From the NCBI GenBank assembly GCA_028277225.1, contig JANQHB010000053.1, positions 54,391 to 118,390 on the forward strand: a stretch of DNA of 64,000 bases, in the 5' to 3' direction. Under the pieces are notes generated by a model. That model had not been told where the DNA came from. It searched no databases and was given only the letters and a program-made list of their open reading frames with translations. This DNA comes from Chlorobium sp. GTDB lineage: Bacteria > Bacteroidota > Chlorobiia > Chlorobiales > Chlorobiaceae. Each line of letters begins with the position of its first letter. The first letter of the stretch is position 1. Positions 59,929 to 64,000 of the stretch are shown here, one piece after another. Made by a program: the position numbers and the translations under genes.

Positions 59929-60927
59929 ATGAAAAAACTGATCACAATCGAGCGTCACTTTGTTGAAGAGCAGAAACGAAATCCACATGCAACCGGAGAA
60001 CTGACCGACCTGCTCTATGATGTCGCTTTTGCCGCAAAACTTGTTCGACGTGAAGTAGTCCGTGCAGGGCTTGTCGACATTATCGGTATGGCCGGTACCA
60101 CCAACGTCCAGGGAGAGGAGGTGAAAAAGCTCGATCTCTTTGCCAACGACAAGATCATTAACGCTATCGGCCAGCACGGCCGTTTTGCCATTATGGGCTC
60201 TGAAGAAAATGAAGGAACGATCGTGCCGCCGAAGAACGAGTCAGGAAAATATGTCCTGCTGTTCGACCCGCTCGACGGGTCGTCGAATATTGACGTCAAT
60301 GTCAGTGTCGGCACGATCTTCTCGATCTACCGGCTGACCGGAAGCAATCCTCAGAAAGCCGATATCAACGACTGTCTCCAGAAAGGAATGCATCAGGTTG
60401 CAGCAGGTTACGTGATCTATGGTTCTTCGGTCGTGATGGTCTACAGCAGCGGACACGGCGTCCATGGATTTACCTATGACCCGACAATCGGTGAGTTCCT
60501 GCTCTCGCACGAAAACATCACGACACCCAAAAACGGCAAATATTACTCGATCAATGAAGGCTCACTGAACCAGTTCCATGATCACACGACTGCCTACATC
60601 AACTATCTCAAGGAAGAAGACAAGGCAACCGGCAGACCTTACAGCACCCGTTACATCGGCTCGCTTGTCGCAGATTTCCACCGAAACCTCCTGACCGGAG
60701 GAATTTTCGTCTATCCTGCAACAAAAACACATCCTGACGGCAAACTTCGCCTCATGTATGAAGCTAACCCGCTTGCGTTTATCTGTGAACAGGCCGGTGG
60801 AAAAGCGACTGACGGAAACCGGCGTATCCTTGACATCGATCCTCTTCAACTGCATCAGCGGACACCGCTCTATATCGGAAGCGAAGACGATGTCCTGAAA
60901 GCAGAATCATTTATAAAAAACACCTGA
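59929..60927 (+). CDS. fbp: Fructose-1,6-bisphosphatase class I
   Basis: A 332-residue enzyme that hydrolyses fructose-1,6-bisphosphate to fructose-6-phosphate, the committed step of gluconeogenesis from CO2 fixed by the reductive TCA cycle. The metal site is shown by GSEENEG and LFDPLDGSSNID, and the substrate site by NEGSLNQF, RYIGSLVADFHRNL and KLRLMYEANPLAF. ATG 59929 has AGGAG only two bases upstream; a TTG at 59914 is a less likely start. A 12-bp inverted repeat follows in the spacer before ymdB. Confidence 0.96.
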   Translation: MKKLITIERHFVEEQKRNPHATGELTDLLYDVAFAAKLVRREVVRAGLVDIIGMAGTTNVQGEEVKKLDLFANDKIINAIGQHGRFAIMGSEENEGTIVPPKNESGKYVLLFDPLDGSSNIDVNVSVGTIFSIYRLTGSNPQKADINDCLQKGMHQVAAGYVIYGSSVVMVYSSGHGVHGFTYDPTIGEFLLSHENITTPKNGKYYSINEGSLNQFHDHTTAYINYLKEEDKATGRPYSTRYIGSLVADFHRNLLTGGIFVYPATKTHPDGKLRLMYEANPLAFICEQAGGKATDGNRRILDIDPLQLHQRTPLYIGSEDDVLKAESFIKNT

Positions 60928-60955
60928 CCGGCGGTTCTATGCCATTTAATGCCAT

Positions 60956-61000
60956 TGCTGAACGATACCGTGAAAAAAGAGAAACCGATATCGTTCAGCA
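60956..61000. other. 12-bp perfect inverted repeat between fbp and ymdB
   Basis: TGCTGAACGATA (60956-60967) and TATCGTTCAGCA (60989-61000) are exact complements around a 21-base A-rich loop. There is no T-run. It would form a stable RNA stem in the fbp-ymdB transcript, or act as an operator for a dimeric protein. Confidence 0.7.
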
Positions 61001-61030
61001 GACGGTACAACCAGTCACACCTCCTCGAGT

Positions 61031-61849
61031 ATGTCCAGAAAAACAGTCAACATCCTTTTTATCGGCGATGTGGTCGGCAAACCGGGCCTGCAAATGGTTA
61101 CCCACATGCTCAAAGGCTTTATCGGCAAATATTCCATCGATTTCGTCATCTGTAACGGTGAAAACGTCCATAACGGCAAAGGGATGAGCAAGGAAGGGCT
61201 GCACCAGCTTCGTGAAGCCGGCGTAGACGTCGTAACAGGAGGCAATCATACCTGGAATAATTTTAACTTCTTCGATACGCTCAAAACGGATCCGAACGTC
61301 CTCAGGCCGCAGAACTACCCGAAAGGAGCATATGGAAAAGGCTTCGGGCTTTACCAGCTCCCGAAAGGGCTCGGTTCTATTGCCGTCATAAACCTTCAGG
61401 GACGGACCTACATGTCACCGATCGACTGCCCTTTCAGAACGGCAGACTGGCTTATCAAGCAGGTAAAAGATCAGGCTCGCTGCATCATCGTCGATATGCA
61501 CGCCGAAGCTACCGCTGAAAAAATTGCTCTCGGCTGGTATCTCGACGGACGGGTATCGGCAGTCCTGGGAACCCATACCCATGTCCAGACTGCCGACGAG
61601 CGAATTCTGCCAAAAGGCACTGCATACTGCTCTGACACAGGAATGACAGGGCCTCACCACTCAGTGATCGGCATGCAGATCAAAGCAGCAACAGACCGTT
61701 TTCTTTTCCAGACGCCCCACAAGTATGAATGCGCGGAAGACGACGTCCACATCTCCGCCATCCTGCTGCAGCTCGATCCCGAAACCGGAAAAGCAACCGG
61801 CATCGAGAGAATCTTCTACCCGGAATTCGACCGCGGAACGATTGTTTAG
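61031..61849 (+). CDS. YmdB-type metallophosphoesterase (TIGR00282)
   Basis: A 272-residue calcineurin-like phosphoesterase of the TIGR00282/YmdB family, which acts as a 2',3'-cyclic nucleotide phosphodiesterase in studied members. The metal ligands are in LFIGDVVGKPG, CNGENVHNGKG, TGGNHTWNN, VDMHAEATAEK and LGTHTHVQTADE. The length matches the family. It probably shares a transcript with fbp, across a 103-base spacer that contains a large inverted repeat. Confidence 0.94.
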   Translation: MSRKTVNILFIGDVVGKPGLQMVTHMLKGFIGKYSIDFVICNGENVHNGKGMSKEGLHQLREAGVDVVTGGNHTWNNFNFFDTLKTDPNVLRPQNYPKGAYGKGFGLYQLPKGLGSIAVINLQGRTYMSPIDCPFRTADWLIKQVKDQARCIIVDMHAEATAEKIALGWYLDGRVSAVLGTHTHVQTADERILPKGTAYCSDTGMTGPHHSVIGMQIKAATDRFLFQTPHKYECAEDDVHISAILLQLDPETGKATGIERIFYPEFDRGTIV

Positions 61850-61951
61850 CATCTCATCATGATTGCGCACATCTTTTCAGGCTGAACCAAAACCGCCTGG
61901 CCTTTGTTTATTCTATAATTGCCAGATATCAAGCAACGCCCAAGAAAAGCC

Positions 61952-62863
61952 ATGGAAAAGCCGAGAAGTATCAAAAAGGTATTTGCAAGCAAACCGGTTA
62001 CCGAAGGCGCAGGGGTAAAGCTCAAGCGGGCCTTCGGCTTCAGCCATCTTCCTCTTTTCGATCCGTTCCTGCTGCTTGACGATTTCCGGTCGGATAATCC
62101 CGAAGAGTACTTGAAAGGCTTCCCATGGCATCCCCATCGGGGCATCGAAACGATCACCTATCTCCTTGAAGGAAGCGTTCATCACCGGGACAGCCTCAGC
62201 AACCGGGGCGTCATTCATCCGGGTGACGTGCAGTGGATGACCGCCGGAAGCGGTATTATCCATGAAGAAATGCCGTTTGGAGACAGCAGAGGAACTGTTG
62301 CCGGTTTCCAGCTATGGGCAAACCTTTCTGCTTCACGAAAAATGACTGAACCATGCTACAGGGACATCACGGCAGAGATGATTCCTGTACTACACCTCCA
62401 TAACGGCATCGTTGTCCGTATTATCTGTGGAAAAAATGAGGAAAAGGAAGGCCCCGTCGACGGCATTGAGATCGATCCTGAATACCTCGATGTAACGATA
62501 CCGGCAGGCGCTTCGTGGAACCACCGGGTAAAAGAGGGTTACACCGCTTTTGTCTATGTCATTGCTGGAAAAGGGCGTTTCAGCCATAATCCCGAACCTT
62601 TCTCCTTCGACTTCGAAGGAACCGGCTATTTCGATATGGAGACCGGTGCACTTCTGGGAAATGAAACCGTGATACTCTATACAAGAAACGGCGACCATGT
62701 CCATATCTCAACCGAAGACGATCCGCTCAGGTTTCTCTTTTTTTCCGGAAAACCCCTTAACGAACCGGTCGCATGGCACGGCCCGATCGTGATGAACACA
62801 AGGGACGAACTGCAGAAAGCCTTTGAAGAATACGACAACGGCACCTTTCTGAAGAATAGCTGA
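61952..62863 (+). CDS. Pirin family protein
   Basis: A 303-residue double-cupin protein. The metal ligands are in PWHPHRGIETI (H-x-H) and SGIIHEEMP (H-x-E), and the pirin features LFDPFLLLDDF and AGFQLWANL are present. Pirins are Fe(II) proteins; some act as quercetinases and others bind partners. The role here is unknown. The start is ATG 61952; the frame begins 11 codons earlier at a TTG. The L,D-transpeptidase-like gene starts 8 bases downstream. Confidence 0.93.
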   Translation: MEKPRSIKKVFASKPVTEGAGVKLKRAFGFSHLPLFDPFLLLDDFRSDNPEEYLKGFPWHPHRGIETITYLLEGSVHHRDSLSNRGVIHPGDVQWMTAGSGIIHEEMPFGDSRGTVAGFQLWANLSASRKMTEPCYRDITAEMIPVLHLHNGIVVRIICGKNEEKEGPVDGIEIDPEYLDVTIPAGASWNHRVKEGYTAFVYVIAGKGRFSHNPEPFSFDFEGTGYFDMETGALLGNETVILYTRNGDHVHISTEDDPLRFLFFSGKPLNEPVAWHGPIVMNTRDELQKAFEEYDNGTFLKNS

Positions 62864-62871
62864 ACCGGTCC

Positions 62872-63540
62872 ATGAAAAAAAGCCTCTTTGCTTTTGCAGC
62901 ATTCATTATCGTTTCGCTCATCCTGGCTGCCATAGCAGCCACATACGCGTTATCGTTGCAGAAGGTTTCCGGTAATGCCGAGGCAGAAGCCGAACAATCG
63001 CTAGCGAACCATATCGAGAACCATCCGCACCTCCCCGCTCCCCGGTACCTTGCCATCGTAGACTATACTCTACCATCTTTTATGAAAAGAATGGTCGTTA
63101 TCGACAAGCAATCAGGTTCGAAAAAATGGTACCGCGTTGCCCATGCAAAAAAAAGCGGCACGCTGTTTGCACAAACATTTTCTAACGTTCAAGGCTCGAA
63201 CCTCAGCAGCCTGGGCCTGTTTAAAGCCGGCAACGCATACAGCGGCGATCACGGAACCGCGCTGAGGCTTCACGGCCTCGATCCCGCAAGAAACGGCAAT
63301 GCATTCGAGAGGGATATCGTCCTCCATGCAGCAGACTATGTATCAGTCCCTATCATCATAGAAAATCTCCTTACCTTCAACGGCCCGAGGCTCGGCAGAA
63401 GCCAGGGCTGCTTTGTCGTTTCCCCGTCACATATCAAAGAGGTCGTCGACCTCCTCAGCCAGGGAGGCTATCTCTACGTCCACGGTAAAGAAAGCGGGAG
63501 TACAAGGCAAAAGGATCAAGCAATGAGCAACGAGCACTGA
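62872..63540 (+). CDS. Murein L,D-transpeptidase catalytic-domain protein (YkuD_2-like)
   Basis: A 222-residue exported protein. It has an N-terminal signal/anchor helix (about residues 5-28) and a catalytic domain with GTALRLHGLDPARNGNAF, DIVLHAADYVS and the cysteine motif GRSQGCFVVSP. These match the YkuD_2 family (murein L,D-transpeptidase-like, Pfam family with a His and a Ser-x-Gly-Cys motif). It would act on peptidoglycan in the periplasm. AACCGGTCC rather than a strong ribosome-binding site precedes the ATG; translation may be coupled to the pirin gene. Confidence 0.83.
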   Translation: MKKSLFAFAAFIIVSLILAAIAATYALSLQKVSGNAEAEAEQSLANHIENHPHLPAPRYLAIVDYTLPSFMKRMVVIDKQSGSKKWYRVAHAKKSGTLFAQTFSNVQGSNLSSLGLFKAGNAYSGDHGTALRLHGLDPARNGNAFERDIVLHAADYVSVPIIIENLLTFNGPRLGRSQGCFVVSPSHIKEVVDLLSQGGYLYVHGKESGSTRQKDQAMSNEH

Positions 63541-63578
63541 GTGGAGAGGGAACAATGTGGGATGGGAAAAGGAGTCCT

Positions 63579-63596
63579 CAGTTCTCAGTTCTCAGT
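63579..63596 (+). repeat. CAGTTCT heptamer repeat x2.5
   Basis: Two full copies plus CAGT of the same heptamer found after nifA (12347-12385), again shortly after a stop codon. Confidence 0.85.
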
Positions 63597-63672
63597 GAAG
63601 AGAAGAATGTGGGAAGGAAGAATGTAGGGGCAGGCCGAATAAAGCTCGTCGGCAACAGGCAGCTGGATGTAG

Positions 63673-63694
63673 GGGCAACCCCCTGTGGTTGCCC
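63673..63694. repeat. GGGCAACC / GGTTGCCC hairpin
   Basis: A perfect 8-bp inverted repeat with the 6-base loop CCCTGT, preceded by GTAG. It resembles the 29-bp palindrome at 27123-27151 in its GTAGGGGC start and probably belongs to a related class of intergenic palindromes. Confidence 0.7.
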
Positions 63695-63854
63695 GTGCGG
63701 ATTGGCAGGAGAAATGATTCGGCAGCAGGCATGCTGTAGTGGCGAAAAATCATTCGCCTCCAGTACGGAAAAGCTCATCTCGATGCATGAACTTCTGGCA
63801 GACCTCCTTCACATACCATCTTTCCCTCAGAACCACATCTTTTTCAGAAAAACC

Positions 63855-63883
63855 TTGGAGAAAAACACCGAAAGCCTTATAAT
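63855..63883 (+). promoter_or_regulatory. Promoter of tRNA-Gly
   Basis: TTGGAG (63855-63860) and a perfect TATAAT (63878-63883) have a 17-base spacer, and the mature tRNA starts 13 bases after the -10 box. Confidence 0.8.
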
Positions 63884-63895
63884 GCTCTTCCTCAA

Positions 63896-63971
<76 letters not shown>

Positions 63972-64000
63972 AATTCAAGAAATTAGGGCTGTCATCCGAC

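Larger units (their letters stand above)
63541..63895. other. Repeat-rich intergenic region before the tRNA gene
   Basis: About 355 bases with no credible gene. It holds 2.5 copies of the CAGTTCT heptamer (63579-63596), two GTAGGGGC-type starts (63626 and 63669) with one hairpin (63673-63694), and the tRNA promoter (63855-63883). Confidence 0.6.

Overview
The window looks like chromosomal DNA from a green sulfur bacterium (Chlorobiales), perhaps a Prosthecochloris- or Chlorobium-like species. The reasons are the nif order nifH-nifI1-nifI2-nifD-nifK-nifE-nifN-nifB, short NifK and long NifD proteins, an acetate permease paired with a DUF4212 subunit, a porin-like outer-membrane protein, and the general housekeeping repertoire. 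The genus is my inference and was not tested. There are no rRNA genes, no phage and no CRISPR array. One tRNA-Gly gene lies at the right edge.

Layout. 1-1,000: decaying accessory DNA, with an intact MNT nucleotidyltransferase antitoxin next to a truncated hepT toxin and a frameshifted CIA30 gene. 1,000-4,020: small membrane, Rieske, H-NS-like and DUF389 genes. 4,039-7,676: acetate kinase and phosphoketolase (minus strand). 8,150-9,370: small membrane proteins and a phosphoribosyltransferase. 9,533-12,336: nifV-nifA. 13,279-22,472: nitrogenase and FeMo-cofactor cluster. 22,611-24,623: hybrid sensor kinase. 24,770-31,071 (minus strand): the complete hydrogenase maturation set hypA-B-F-C-D-E, without hydrogenase structural genes. 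31,273-37,047: pyrB, two outer-membrane-type proteins and the acetate symporter. 37,201-48,327: plus-strand housekeeping run uvrC, TPR, aroE, lspA, tatD, TPR, ppi, yggS, aminotransferase, punA, mtnA. 48,779-57,990: orphan Hpt, cydDC, lipocalin, and a polyprenyl-phosphate glycan module (GT39, PAP2, GT2, flippase-like). 58,039-63,540: recJ, fbp, ymdB, pirin and an L,D-transpeptidase-like gene.

How it works together. NifA with sigma-54 should switch on nifH and the genes behind it. NifI1/NifI2 adjust nitrogenase activity after translation, and NifV, NifB, NifE and NifN build the cofactor. Acetate uptake, phosphoketolase/acetate kinase and fructose-bisphosphatase fit mixotrophic carbon metabolism around a reductive TCA cycle.

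The most unusual part is the repetitive DNA between genes. A MITE-like element is present as two full 257-bp copies, with inverted termini and matching 5-bp target duplications, plus two shortened derivatives. Copy 1 appears to create the ribosome-binding site and a 5-codon leader ORF that is start/stop-coupled to acetate kinase. Copy 4 supplies the -35 box of the apparent pyrB promoter, ahead of an attenuator-like hairpin. Several families of 7-, 8- and 9-bp tandem repeats sit exactly at gene ends, and in hypC and hypA they form the stop codons.
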